Assembly (NCBI RefSeq): GCF_030816155.1 | Contig: NZ_JAUSXR010000001.1 | Location: forward strand, 3,224,001-3,288,000 | DNA length: 64,000 bases | Direction: 5' to 3' | Source of the DNA: Arthrobacter woluwensis | GTDB taxonomy: Bacteria > Actinomycetota > Actinomycetes > Actinomycetales > Micrococcaceae | Shown: positions 25,081 through 36,353 of the stretch, piece after piece | Position numbering within the stretch: the first letter of the stretch is position 1 | How the letters are laid out: each line of letters begins with the position of its first letter | Position numbers and translations under genes: made by a program | Notes under the pieces: generated by a model | What the model was told of the DNA's origin: nothing | What the model saw: the letters and a program-made list of their open reading frames with translations, nothing else | The model's database searches: none

Positions 25081-26142
25081 TCAGCGTGCGATCCTCCGCG
25101 CCTCTTCGATCAGGCGCAGCCCGGCGAGCGGTCCTGTCTCACCGGCCACCTCGACGGGCGCAGGACCTTCGCCGCGCACGTGACGCGCCAGGAGCCGGTA
25201 GAACTCCTGATACCCGCCGGGCTCACTCGTCACGGGCCGCACAGCGGTACCGTCGCTGAACGTCCCGGACGCCTCCTCCGGCTCCACGCCGTAGCCGGGG
25301 TCGGACGGACGCAGCCCCGCCGACAGCTGGCGTTCCTGCGGGTCGTAGCCGTATTTCAGGTAGCTCCCGGCGCTCCCGCGGACGTCGAACACCGGGCCCG
25401 GCTGGGCGGCGGAAAGGGTCATCGACAGGTGGCTGAGCACCGGCGCCCCACCGCCTTCCGGGGCGTGCTCGAGGACGAGGAACGCGTCGTCGTCGGCCGG
25501 CTCACCGGGGCGGCGCGCCGCGATCTCCGCATGGACGACACGTGCTGGGCCGAAGAGCTGCAGGGCGCAGTCCACCAGGTGGGTGCCCAGGTCGAAGAGC
25601 AGGCCACCGCCCCGCTCCACACCCGAAGCCTGTTTCCAGGCCTTGGAGAACCCCGGCGACCACCGCTCCATGCCGGCGTTGAACCGGTGCACGTCCCCCA
25701 GCGCCCCGTCCGCCAGGAGCTTCTGAAGGGTGAGGAACGCGTTGTCCCAGCGGCGGTTCTGATACACCGCCAGCGTGCGCCCCAGCCGCTCCGCGAGCGC
25801 CACGAGCTCCTCACCCTGTGCACTGGTGACGGTGAACGGTTTGTCCACCACGACGTCGAGCCCCGCTTCCAGCGCGGCTTTCGCCTGCGGGTGGTGCAGT
25901 TCGGGCGGGGTGGCGATGACCACGAGGTCCAGTTCCGCCGCGCGGGCGAGGACGTCCTCGAAGCCGGGCACCACCGTCACCTCGGGGTACGTCTCCCGCG
26001 CCGAGCCGGCACGCTCAGGATTGCCCGTGACGATCACGTCCAGGCTGAAGTCGGGGCTGTGCTCGATCAGCGGTGAGTGGAAGGCCCGGCCGGCCAGTCC
26101 GTAGCCCACCACGGCGGTTCTCAGGGGTGCGGGTCGCTGCAT
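25081..26142 (-). CDS. Gfo/Idh/MocA-family oxidoreductase
   Basis: A 353-residue NAD(P)-dependent dehydrogenase acting on sugars, inositols or related polyols. The N-terminal Rossmann motif is VVGYGLAGRAFHSPLI, and the cofactor-proximal catalytic segment is VDKPFTVTSAQGEELV (EKP-type lysine as DKP). The C-terminal alpha/beta dimer domain contains GGGLLFDLGTHLVDCALQLFG, with a likely catalytic histidine. GAGGACC precedes the ATG. Its substrate is unknown and it stands alone between two terminators. Confidence 0.9.
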   Translation of the reverse strand: MQRPAPLRTAVVGYGLAGRAFHSPLIEHSPDFSLDVIVTGNPERAGSARETYPEVTVVPGFEDVLARAAELDLVVIATPPELHHPQAKAALEAGLDVVVDKPFTVTSAQGEELVALAERLGRTLAVYQNRRWDNAFLTLQKLLADGALGDVHRFNAGMERWSPGFSKAWKQASGVERGGGLLFDLGTHLVDCALQLFGPARVVHAEIAARRPGEPADDDAFLVLEHAPEGGGAPVLSHLSMTLSAAQPGPVFDVRGSAGSYLKYGYDPQERQLSAGLRPSDPGYGVEPEEASGTFSDGTAVRPVTSEPGGYQEFYRLLARHVRGEGPAPVEVAGETGPLAGLRLIEEARRIAR

Positions 26143-26234
26143 GGTCCTCAGTGTCCCAGCAAACGGCGCCCCTGTCCCCTGCCCGCCCGGAAACGAACAG
26201 GCCTGGGAGAGTCAACAGCCCTGCAACGACGAGA

Positions 26235-26265
26235 GCCCCGGGGAACGCTGAACGTTCCCCGGGGC
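26235..26265 (-). terminator. Terminator of the peptide transporter operon
   Basis: A perfect 13-base-pair stem GCCCCGGGGAACG/CGTTCCCCGGGGC with a 5-base loop, 78 bases beyond the stop of the binding-protein gene. Confidence 0.75.
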
Positions 26266-26342
26266 CTTCGGCTCCGATGCGCCGGCCGCTCACCTCAGGG
26301 TGAACGGGGCGTCGGCAAGCGGTGAGTCACCGCCGGATGGTG

Positions 26343-28070
26343 TTACTTGTGGGTGGAACCCTTTTCCCAGCCGACCGTGGTCCAGTCCGGGACGTGGGTG
26401 TCCGTGGCCTGGTTCGCGAAGAGGGTCGGGCCATAGTTGGCCAGGCCCTTCTTGACGAACTCGATCTGCGGGCCGTTCAGGACCGGGCCGAGGGTGAAGT
26501 ACTGCTTGGCGTAGTCCTTCTCCACATCCAGGGCTTCCTTGTTGCGCTTGGCGTCGTCAGCCTCGGACTGCAGAGCGGCGATGCGCTTGTCCAGGTCGGC
26601 GTTGCCGAGGCCGTTGCGGTCGCTCTCGGTGGAGTAGTACTGGCCCACGGCCTGGGTGGCGTCGGAGCCGACCGTGTAACCGGACATGGTCACGTCGAAC
26701 TCGCGGTCGCCCACGATCTTGCCGAACTCGGCGCTGCCGCGCTGGTCGATCCCGACATCCATGCCGGCGGCCTGGAGCTGCTTCTGCAGGGTCTGCACGG
26801 AGGCGAGGACGGTGGGATCGTCACCGAAGTTGGTGATCTTGAAGGTGACGGGCTTGCCGTTCTTCTCCATGATGCCCTTGGCGTTCGGCTTGTAACCGGC
26901 GTCGCTCAGCACCTTCTTGGCGGCGTCAGCACCCTGCTCCTGCACCGGCCAGTTGTCCTGGTAGTACTTGGAGAACGGCATCAGCATCATGGTGCCGGAG
27001 TTGGGCTCTTCCCAGTTCAGACCGTTGAAGCGGACCTTGCGGATGGCTTCGCGGTCGACGGCGGTGAAGATGGCCTTGCGGACGGCGACGTCCTGGACGC
27101 CCGGACGCTTGGCGTTGACGTTCAGACCACCGGCGAACAGACGCTGGCCACGACGGATGTCGGTGTCCTTGGTGCCCTCGAGCTGCTTGTAGCGGCCCAC
27201 GGTGCGGCCACCGGTCGCGTCGATCTCACCGTTCTTGAACGCGGCGATCGTGGCGGAATCCTCCATCTGGCGGAAGACGACCTTGTCGAGCACCGGCTTG
27301 TTGCCCCACCACTTCTCGTTCTTGACCATGCTGACGGTCAGAGCGGCGGAGTCGAACTTCTCCACCTTGAACGGGCCGGCCATCCACTCGGGGTGCATGT
27401 TGTTGTTGAAGCCCTTGTTGAAGATCTCCGGGGTGTTGACCTTCGGGTGGACGATACCGGCGAAGAAGGACGCCAGCGGGTACACGGGCTGCTTGACCGT
27501 CACGACGACGTCCTTGTCGGTCGCACCACGGGTCACAGACTCGATGTACTTGTAGGAGCCGGAATCGACGATGTCGTAGTCCTTGTTGGTGCCGTTGAGC
27601 ACCTTCCAGGTGTTCTCGAAGGTCTTCCAGTCGATGGGGGTGCCATCGTTCCAGGTCGCCTTGTCGTTGATCTTGATGTTCAGGATCTGCTTGCCGTCCT
27701 TGACCTCAGACTTGAAGTCCTCGCAGAAGTCCTTGTCCAGCTCGAAGTCGCCCACCGCGGTGGTCTTCCAGCAGCCGTAGTAGAAAGCCTGGTTGATCGG
27801 ACCCATGAGCGCGGTGTTGTCGGAGGAGTTTCCGCTGTTGCCGAAGCCGTTGAAATCGGGGCCGATGTTGCCCAGTTCCAGAGTCAGGGTGCCGCCCTGG
27901 TCCAGGTCCTTGACGTCTTTCGGGTTGGTCTGGATCAGCTTGGAGACGTCCGAGCCGGACCCCTCGGCCTTGGCGCTCTCGGGGCCCTTGGCCGTGCCGC
28001 CGCCGCAAGCGGTCAGCGCCAGCGTGACGGCCGCCAGAGTGGCGACGCCGAGCGTGACTTTCTTTTTCAT
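26343..28070 (-). CDS. Peptide ABC transporter, family 5 substrate-binding lipoprotein
   Basis: A 575-residue lipoprotein of the DppA/OppA family, with lipobox LTAC (Cys22) after a lysine-rich signal peptide. The pattern NDKATWNDGTPIDWKTFENTW is the standard SBP_bac_5 core, and the length is normal. It captures peptides outside the membrane for the permeases encoded upstream. The start at 28070 (MKKKVTLGV) follows AAGGGA. It is the last gene of a four-gene operon, separated from the ATPase gene by 53 bases. A separate promoter or processing site could raise its expression. Confidence 0.92.
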   Translation of the reverse strand: MKKKVTLGVATLAAVTLALTACGGGTAKGPESAKAEGSGSDVSKLIQTNPKDVKDLDQGGTLTLELGNIGPDFNGFGNSGNSSDNTALMGPINQAFYYGCWKTTAVGDFELDKDFCEDFKSEVKDGKQILNIKINDKATWNDGTPIDWKTFENTWKVLNGTNKDYDIVDSGSYKYIESVTRGATDKDVVVTVKQPVYPLASFFAGIVHPKVNTPEIFNKGFNNNMHPEWMAGPFKVEKFDSAALTVSMVKNEKWWGNKPVLDKVVFRQMEDSATIAAFKNGEIDATGGRTVGRYKQLEGTKDTDIRRGQRLFAGGLNVNAKRPGVQDVAVRKAIFTAVDREAIRKVRFNGLNWEEPNSGTMMLMPFSKYYQDNWPVQEQGADAAKKVLSDAGYKPNAKGIMEKNGKPVTFKITNFGDDPTVLASVQTLQKQLQAAGMDVGIDQRGSAEFGKIVGDREFDVTMSGYTVGSDATQAVGQYYSTESDRNGLGNADLDKRIAALQSEADDAKRNKEALDVEKDYAKQYFTLGPVLNGPQIEFVKKGLANYGPTLFANQATDTHVPDWTTVGWEKGSTHK

Positions 28071-28123
28071 ACTGTTCCCTTCAAAGGAGCGAGGGTTGGG
28101 TTTCCCACTGTCATCAACGATAT

Positions 28124-30330
<2,207 letters not shown>

Positions 30331-30334
<4 letters not shown>

Positions 30335-31317
30335 ACCGCCGCCTCCACGGTGTTCTTGCGGGCCTTGCGCGACTTCTTGGCCTTGCCCACGGAGCTGGAG
30401 CTCGGGTCGAAGGCGTCGCGGAGGCCGTCATTCATCATGGCCATGGAACCGGTCAGGGCGAACATGGCCAGGAGCGGGAACCAGAACATCCACGGGAAGC
30501 TGCTGACCTGCTGGCTGGCCTGGCCGATCAGGATGCCGAGGCTCATGTCCGGCGGCTTGATGCCGATGCCGATGAAGGAATACGCCACCTCGGAGAGGAT
30601 CGCCAGGGTCACGCCGCGGGTGATCTCCAGGACCAGCAACGAGCCGATGTTGGGGATCAGGTGCTTCCAGACGATGCGCCAGGTGGAGACGCCCATGTAG
30701 CGGGCGGCCTTGACGTAATCCCGTTCGATGAGGGACATGGAGATGGAGCGGATGAGTCGCGCGGCGCCCATCCAGCCGAACACCAGCAGGACCACGGTCA
30801 GCAGGAACCAGCTCGGGAGCGCGTCCTTCAGGTCGCCGCCGTTGCCGCTGGTGACCACGGCCACCACGAGCAGCGAGGGCATCATGATGAGCGCTTCGAG
30901 GATGAAGAGCATCACCTTGTCGACTTTGCCGCCGTAGAAGGCCATGACACAGCCGTAGACGGCTGCCACGAGCATGGAGCCGACGCCCACGATCAGGCCG
31001 ATCAGAATCGAGGTCCGCACCCCTTCGACCATGAGGACGTAGAGGTCCACGCCGGCCTGGGTGGTGCCGAAGAAGTGGTCAGCGGAGGGGCCTTCGCCGA
31101 TGAAGGCGGGGTCGATGTCGTTCTTGGTCCAGGGGGTCAGGAACTGACCCACCAGGGAGAAGACCGTCAGGGCCAGGAAGAGGATCAGGCCCGCCACGGC
31201 GGTCTTGTTCCGGAGGAAGCGGCGGAAGATGATGACGCCCTTGGCGATCACCACGCCGTCGTCCGTCGTGAGAATGTCCGCCTCTGTCTCAGGCTGGACC
31301 GCTTCAACAGTGGACAT
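30331..31317 (-). CDS. Peptide ABC transporter permease, DppC-like
   Basis: A 328-residue inner-membrane permease. The N-terminal cytoplasmic arm (MSTVEAVQPETEAD) precedes a first helix, then a five-helix core. The coupling loop reads YVKAARYMGVSTWRIVWKHLIPN, the standard DppC/OppC EAA loop. The start at 31317 overlaps the stop of the upstream permease by one base (TGATG). A longer open frame running to 32007 lies inside dppB and is a shadow. The end overlaps the fused ATPase start. Confidence 0.92.
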
Positions 31318-32300
31318 CAGGAAACCCTCACTCTCGGGTCGACCAGGGTGGTGGCAAGGTCCGCGAGGATGGCGCCGACGGCGAAGATCACGGAGCCGTA
31401 GGCCAGCGTCGCGGTGGCCGCGTTGACGTCCTGCTTGCCGATCGCGTCGATGCTCCAGAAGCCGACGCCGGGCCACGCGAAGATGGCCTCGGCGAAGAAG
31501 CCGCCCGCGAAGATGGCCGGCACGGTGAAGGCGATGGTCTGAGCGACGGGAATGAAGGAGACCCGCAGCGCGTGGCGCCGGATGGCCTGGTTCCGGGTGA
31601 GGCCCTTGGCCCTGGCGGTGCGGACGAAGTCGGCGTTGACGTTGTCCAGCAGATACTGGCGCTGGGCGATCTGATAACCGCCCCAGCCCACCAGGGTGAT
31701 GGCGAAGGTCGGCACCACGTAGTGGGCCACGAGGTCCACGAAGGCGGGCCATCCCGGCTCCACGCCGGGTGTGGAGATGCCGGTGACGAAGAAGATCTGC
31801 TGACCGGTGGCGTCGTTGATCCAGATCGCCGCCAGCTGCACCAGGAAGTAGGCGATCGGGGCCGGAACGATGTACGTCAGGTAGGAATAGCTGGTGATCG
31901 CGCGGTCCGAGGCCTTGTACTGCCGTGCGGCCGTGAACACGCCGAGCGCGACGCCGATCACGAGCGTCAGGAAGATCGCGGCAATGAACAGGCGCGTGGA
32001 GACCCACACACGGTCACCGAAGGCCGCGTTGACCGATCCGCCGGCCGGGCTCATGCCCCAGTCCCAACGGGTCACGATGCCCGTGAGCCACTGGACGTAG
32101 CGGTCCCAGGCGCTCATGGCGGGATCGAGTCCCTTGAGCGCCAGGGAGTGCGCGACCTGTTCGGGGGTGGGCCGCGGGATCTTCTCCTGCTCGATCAGGG
32201 CCGGCTTCATGGTGGAGACCGCCAGGAAGTATCCGGCCGAGGTGGTCAGGAAGATCATGACCACATAGGTCGCCATGCGCTTGAGGAGATACTTGATCAC
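31317..32300 (-). CDS. Peptide ABC transporter permease, DppB-like
   Basis: A 327-residue permease, first gene of the operon. The N-terminus MIKYLLKRMATYVVMIFLTT and loop FVRTARAKGLTRNQAIRRHAL are typical of DppB. Compared with standard DppB it has a longer periplasmic loop 1. It begins at GTG 32300 after GAAGGGCGG. The operon would supply peptides as carbon and nitrogen source. The upstream intergenic region holds two short inverted repeats that may be operators. Confidence 0.92.
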   Translation of the reverse strand: MIKYLLKRMATYVVMIFLTTSAGYFLAVSTMKPALIEQEKIPRPTPEQVAHSLALKGLDPAMSAWDRYVQWLTGIVTRWDWGMSPAGGSVNAAFGDRVWVSTRLFIAAIFLTLVIGVALGVFTAARQYKASDRAITSYSYLTYIVPAPIAYFLVQLAAIWINDATGQQIFFVTGISTPGVEPGWPAFVDLVAHYVVPTFAITLVGWGGYQIAQRQYLLDNVNADFVRTARAKGLTRNQAIRRHALRVSFIPVAQTIAFTVPAIFAGGFFAEAIFAWPGVGFWSIDAIGKQDVNAATATLAYGSVIFAVGAILADLATTLVDPRVRVS

Positions 32301-32693
32301 TGACGTCCGCCCTTCTCACGCACGGCGTGCAGGCGTGAGGGCGTACGGCTACCGCGCAAGGCAGGGGCCGTGGATTTTTGGTGCACGGGGTTTCCTTCCA
32401 GACTGCCGCGGGCTCGTGGCCTGTGTGCGGCGCGTCACATTCCACGGGAAAAGTACCACGAACCAGACGGTCTGAAAGGCCTATTTCACTCCTTGGCAAT
32501 CAGATCGTTATCTAGCTACCGGTCGGTAACGCAGGGTTGCGCAAGGAGTGGACACCCGACGGCCCTCACTATAAAGTGACCGTTTCACATCTCCTCCGGC
32601 CGTGCCGAACGATCCGCCAGCTCGGATGCACTTTTCCGCCGTGCCGCCGCCGTCTACAGTTACTTGCAACATAAGCATCAACGAGGAGCGGAT
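32301..32693. promoter_or_regulatory. Divergent control region of dpp operon and uspA, with two inverted repeats
   Basis: CAGACGGTCTG (32464-32474) is a perfect palindrome. TACCGGTCGGTA (32517-32528) has 5-base arms TACCG/CGGTA around GT. Both are typical sizes for TetR- or LacI-like sites. Which gene they control is not known. No coding frame was recognised in the interval. Confidence 0.45.
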
Positions 32694-33113
32694 ATGTCCG
32701 GAATTGTGATTGTTGGCGTCGACGGTAGCGAGACCGCGGCCCGGGCTGCCGCAGCGGCCTACAAGCTGGCCCAGGGCCTCGAAGCCCGGCTGCACGTGAT
32801 CACCGCCTTCGACAAGGACAACGTCGAGGTCTTCGGCAGCGGCAGCGACACCTTCATCATGTCCGACGCCGATGACGCGCAGCGTGTGGCCAAGCAGGTC
32901 GCCGAGGGCCTGGGCACGGACGTCGAGTACCTGTCCGCCCGCGGCAAGCCGGCCGACGCTCTCCTGTCCGAGGCCGAGCGCCTCGGCGCCGATGTGATCG
33001 TGGTCGGCAACCGCCGCATGAGCGGCATCGGCCGCGTCCTGGGTTCCGTCGCGAACACGGTCGCGCACAACGCCCCCTGCGACGTCTACATCGTCAACAC
33101 CACGGTGTCCTGA
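32694..33113 (+). CDS. Universal stress protein, UspA family
   Basis: A 139-residue nucleotide-binding stress protein. The N-terminal strand IVIVGVDGSETAARA and the C-terminal ATP loop VGNRRMSGIGRVLGSVANTVAHNAPCDV fit the GxxG-x9-G-S/T pattern of ATP-binding Usp proteins. GAGGAGCGG precedes the ATG at 32694. It is divergent from the peptide transporter operon, and its strong ribosome site suggests good expression. Confidence 0.95.
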   Translation: MSGIVIVGVDGSETAARAAAAAYKLAQGLEARLHVITAFDKDNVEVFGSGSDTFIMSDADDAQRVAKQVAEGLGTDVEYLSARGKPADALLSEAERLGADVIVVGNRRMSGIGRVLGSVANTVAHNAPCDVYIVNTTVS

Positions 33114-33163
33114 CCGGTCTCCCGACCAGCGCACGCACCGGCCGCGCGTTCACGCGCAGCCCA

Positions 33164-33228
33164 CACGACGACGGCGCCGTCCCCCGAGGTTCCCTGCGGA
33201 ACGTCCGGTGGGCGGCGCCGTCGTCGTG
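33164..33228. terminator. Bidirectional terminator after uspA
   Basis: A perfect 16-base-pair stem, CACGACGACGGCGCCG (33164-33179) with its complement at 33213-33228, and a 33-base loop. It lies between convergent genes. A very similar stem occurs after copZ. Confidence 0.75.
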
Positions 33229-33238
33229 AGGCCTCCGA

Positions 33239-33694
33239 TCAGGCCTCGAGGTCGAGCTGGTAGGTCAGGAACGGCGTGCGGGTGGAGAGGCGGTCGTAGA
33301 CGGCGCGGGCACGGTAGTTGTCCTCCGAGGTGATCCACCGGACGTGGCTCCAGCCTTCCTCCCGGGCCTGGGCGCGGATCGCGTCGAACAGGGCGTCCAC
33401 GACGCCTCCGCCACGCCCCGCGGGGTCCACGAACAAGTCGTCCAGGTAGCCGGCGACCACGCCGAGCGTGGGACGCACGACGGGCCGCACATGGGCCAGG
33501 CCCACCAGACGTCCCGGAGTCGCAGGATTCTCGGCCACCAGGCCGGTCAGGCGGCCGTCCTGAAGCCACGACCAGACGACGTCCCGGTGCTCCGGGGTGA
33601 GCTCACGGCCGTAGAAGGCGCAGTACCCCTCGAACAGCCGGGCCCACTCCTCCCGGTCGCCGTCGGTCAGCGTGCGGGTGATCCACTCGGTCAT
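33239..33694 (-). CDS. GNAT-family N-acetyltransferase
   Basis: A 151-residue acetyl-CoA-dependent acetyltransferase. The acetyl-CoA pyrophosphate loop appears as LFVDPAGRGGGVVDALF (R/Q-x-x-G-x-G/A type), and strand VRWITSEDNYRARAVYDRL follows as motif B. GAGAGGACC precedes the ATG. The acceptor cannot be inferred. It is monocistronic and convergent with uspA. Confidence 0.88.
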   Translation of the reverse strand: MTEWITRTLTDGDREEWARLFEGYCAFYGRELTPEHRDVVWSWLQDGRLTGLVAENPATPGRLVGLAHVRPVVRPTLGVVAGYLDDLFVDPAGRGGGVVDALFDAIRAQAREEGWSHVRWITSEDNYRARAVYDRLSTRTPFLTYQLDLEA

Positions 33695-33815
33695 CCCGGT
33701 CCTCTCTCGAATCGTTCCGCTCCCGGCGTTTCCGGCCCTCGGAGGCCCGGCTCGCGCTGATGCCCGCGGTGGGGAGGCTCAGCGGATCGCCGGCTTTCGG
33801 TCACGCGGCAGACAC

Positions 33816-35348
33816 TCAGTCGAGCAGCAGCGCGGGTTCTTCCATGATCGCCGCGACATCGGCCATGAAGCGCGCCGAGAGGTCCCCGTCGACCACGCGG
33901 TGGTCGAAGGAGCCGCCGAGCGTGGTGATCCAGCGCGGGATGACCTCACCGGAGACCACCCACGGCTTCTGCTTGATGGTGCCGAACGCGACGATCGCCA
34001 CCTCACCGGGGTTGATGATCGGAGTGCCGGTGTCGATGCCGAGGGCGCCGATGTTGGTGACCGTGAGGGTCCCGTCCCGCATGTCCGCCGGGCTGGTCTT
34101 GCCCGCCCGGGCCGTGGTGGCGAGCTCATTCAGGGCCACCGCGAGTTCCTTGAGGGAGAGGTCCTGTGCGTCCTTGATGTTGGGGACGAGCAGACCGCGC
34201 GGCGTGGCGGCGGCGATGCCGAGGTTCATGAAGTGCTTGACGTGGATCTCATCGCCCTCAGGACCGGACACCCATTCCGAATTCACACTGGGATTGCGCG
34301 CGGCGGCCCAGATGACCGCCTTGGCCAGGATGAGGAGCGGGGAGACCTTGATGCCTTCGAAGTCGCGGGACTTCTTGAGGCGCTGCACGAACTCCATGGT
34401 GCGACTGGCGTCGATGTCCACGAAGATCGAGACGTGCGGGGCCTGGAAGGCGGAATCCACCATGGCCTTCGCCGTCGCCTTGCGCACGCCCTTCACCGGG
34501 ATGCGTTCGATCCGGCGCTCCGGATTCCTCGCCGGAGCGGTCCAGAACTTGCCGGCCTGATCCTGCTCGGCCTCCCGCTGGGACTGGTAGCTCACCAGGT
34601 CCTCACGGGTCACCTCGCCGCGGGCGCCGGTGGGGGTCACCAACGCGAGATCGATCCCGAGGTCGCGGGCGATCTTGCGGACCGGCGGCTTCGCCAGCAC
34701 CCGGTTGACGAGGCCGGTCAGGGCACCGCCGATACCGGGGCGCTCCTCGCCGGCGGCCCCCGTGGCCGACGGCGCGGGAGGTGCGGACGGGACGGGAGGC
34801 GTGGACGGGGCTTGCTGAGCCGGCCGGACGACGGCGGCCTGCGCGGGAGCCTCCGGGGTCTGAGCGGCGGCCGGGGCCTGAGGGGCTGCCTGGGCGACCG
34901 GTGCCGGCGTCGCGGCTGACGCGCCGTTGCGGCGCGGGCGCCGCTTGACCGCGTCGGCCTTCGGGCCGGAGCCCACGAGGGGGCCCGGGGCCTCGGAGTC
35001 GTCCACAGGGAGTGTGCCGTAGGTGACCCGGGGGGACTCGGCCGCAGCGGACGGCTGGGCCGCAGGTGCGGCCGGCGATGCGCCGTCGTCGTCCACAGTG
35101 CTGTCTTCTGCGGCGCCCACCGCGATGATCGGGGTGCCCACGTCGACCGTCTTGCCTTCGGGAACCAGGAGCGCGGTCACGGTGCCGGCGAACGGGGACG
35201 GAAGCTCCACGAGGGACTTCGCGGTCTCGATCTCGCAGAGGACGTCGTTGATCGCGACCGTGTCCCCCACCTTGACCTTCCAGGACACGATCTCGGCCTC
35301 GGTCAGGCCTTCGCCCACATCGGGGAGATTGAATTTCTGCGTGCTCAT
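33816..35348 (-). CDS. 2-oxo acid dehydrogenase E2, dihydrolipoyl acyltransferase
   Basis: A 510-residue E2 subunit. The lipoyl domain (residues 1-80) carries the modified lysine in [10 protein letters not shown] (Lys44). An alanine/proline-rich linker, a peripheral-subunit-binding domain ([29 protein letters not shown]) and the catalytic domain follow, with catalytic motif DHRVVDGD. It moves acyl groups to CoA within the complex formed with the E1 genes upstream. Sequence alone does not settle whether the substrate is branched-chain oxoacids or pyruvate. Confidence 0.94.
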   Translation of the reverse strand: MSTQKFNLPDVGEGLTEAEIVSWKVKVGDTVAINDVLCEIETAKSLVELPSPFAGTVTALLVPEGKTVDVGTPIIAVGAAEDSTVDDDGASPAAPAAQPSAAAESPRVTYGTLPVDDSEAPGPLVGSGPKADAVKRRPRRNGASAATPAPVAQAAPQAPAAAQTPEAPAQAAVVRPAQQAPSTPPVPSAPPAPSATGAAGEERPGIGGALTGLVNRVLAKPPVRKIARDLGIDLALVTPTGARGEVTREDLVSYQSQREAEQDQAGKFWTAPARNPERRIERIPVKGVRKATAKAMVDSAFQAPHVSIFVDIDASRTMEFVQRLKKSRDFEGIKVSPLLILAKAVIWAAARNPSVNSEWVSGPEGDEIHVKHFMNLGIAAATPRGLLVPNIKDAQDLSLKELAVALNELATTARAGKTSPADMRDGTLTVTNIGALGIDTGTPIINPGEVAIVAFGTIKQKPWVVSGEVIPRWITTLGGSFDHRVVDGDLSARFMADVAAIMEEPALLLD

Positions 35349-35369
35349 GATTTCCCTAAACTCCGTGGC

Positions 35370-36350
35370 TCAGTAGGAGAAAGCGCGGTCGAGTGCTTCG
35401 AGGATGCGGTCGATGTCCGGCAGGTAGTGTTCCTCCACCTTCGCCACCGGATACGGCATGTGGAAACCGCCCACCCGGATGACCGGCGCCTCCAGGCTCA
35501 GGAAGGCGCGTTCGCTGATCCGGCTCGCGATCTCTCCGCCGATCCCGCCGAAGGTCGGGGCCTCGTGCGTGACCAGGAGGCGGCCGGTCTTGCGGACCGA
35601 GGCCTCCACGGTGTCGAAATCGATCGGGGAGATGCTCCGCAGATCGATGACCTCGATGCTGCGGCCGTCCTCCTCCGCGGCAGCGGCCGCCGCGAGCGCC
35701 ACCGGGACGAGCGGACCATAGGCGACCAGCGTGGCGTCGGAGCCTTCCCGCACCACATGAGCGCTGAACGGATCCGCCGACGTGCCGGGATCCTCCGTGT
35801 TCACCTCACCCTTCAGCCAGTACCGCTTCTTGGGCTCGAAGACGATCACCGGGTCCTGGCATTCAATGGCCTGCCGGGTCATCCAGTAGGCGTCATGCGG
35901 GTTGGACGGGGTGATGATCCGCAAGCCCGCCGTGTGGGCGAACAAGGCCTCGGGGGACTCCGAATGGTGCTCGATCGAACCGATGCCGCCGCCGTACGGG
36001 ATGCGGATGGTCACGGGCAGCGTCACCGCTCCGCTCGTCCTCGCGTGGTACTTGGACAGCTGAGTGGTGATCTGGTTGAAACCGGGGAAGACGAAACCGT
36101 CGAACTGGATCTCGCAGACCGGCCGGTAGCCGCGCATGGCCAGGCCGATCGACGTGCCGATGATGCCGGCTTCCGCGAGCGGGGAATCGACCACGCGGTC
36201 CTCGCCGAACTCCTGCTGCAGGCCGTCGGTGACCCGGTAGACGCCGCCGAGGGCTCCGATGTCCTCGCCCATCAGCAGGGTCTTCTCATCCTGGCCCAGG
36301 GCCTCGCGAAGGCCCTCGTTGATGGCCTTGGCAATGGTCATGGTGGTCAT
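35370..36350 (-). CDS. 2-oxo acid dehydrogenase E1 component, beta subunit
   Basis: A 326-residue beta subunit of the thiamine-diphosphate dehydrogenase. MGEDIGALGGVYRVTDGLQQEFGEDRVVDSPLAEAGIIGTSIG is the conserved N-terminal pyrimidine-domain segment. The transketolase C-terminal region follows (TLVAYGPLVPVAL, VIDLRSISPID). It is three bases from the E1alpha stop and 21 bases ahead of E2. The E1alpha-E1beta-E2 order is that of bkd or acoABC-like operons. No E3 gene is adjacent. Confidence 0.94.
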   Translation of the reverse strand: MTTMTIAKAINEGLREALGQDEKTLLMGEDIGALGGVYRVTDGLQQEFGEDRVVDSPLAEAGIIGTSIGLAMRGYRPVCEIQFDGFVFPGFNQITTQLSKYHARTSGAVTLPVTIRIPYGGGIGSIEHHSESPEALFAHTAGLRIITPSNPHDAYWMTRQAIECQDPVIVFEPKKRYWLKGEVNTEDPGTSADPFSAHVVREGSDATLVAYGPLVPVALAAAAAAEEDGRSIEVIDLRSISPIDFDTVEASVRKTGRLLVTHEAPTFGGIGGEIASRISERAFLSLEAPVIRVGGFHMPYPVAKVEEHYLPDIDRILEALDRAFSY

Positions 36351-36353
36351 GGC

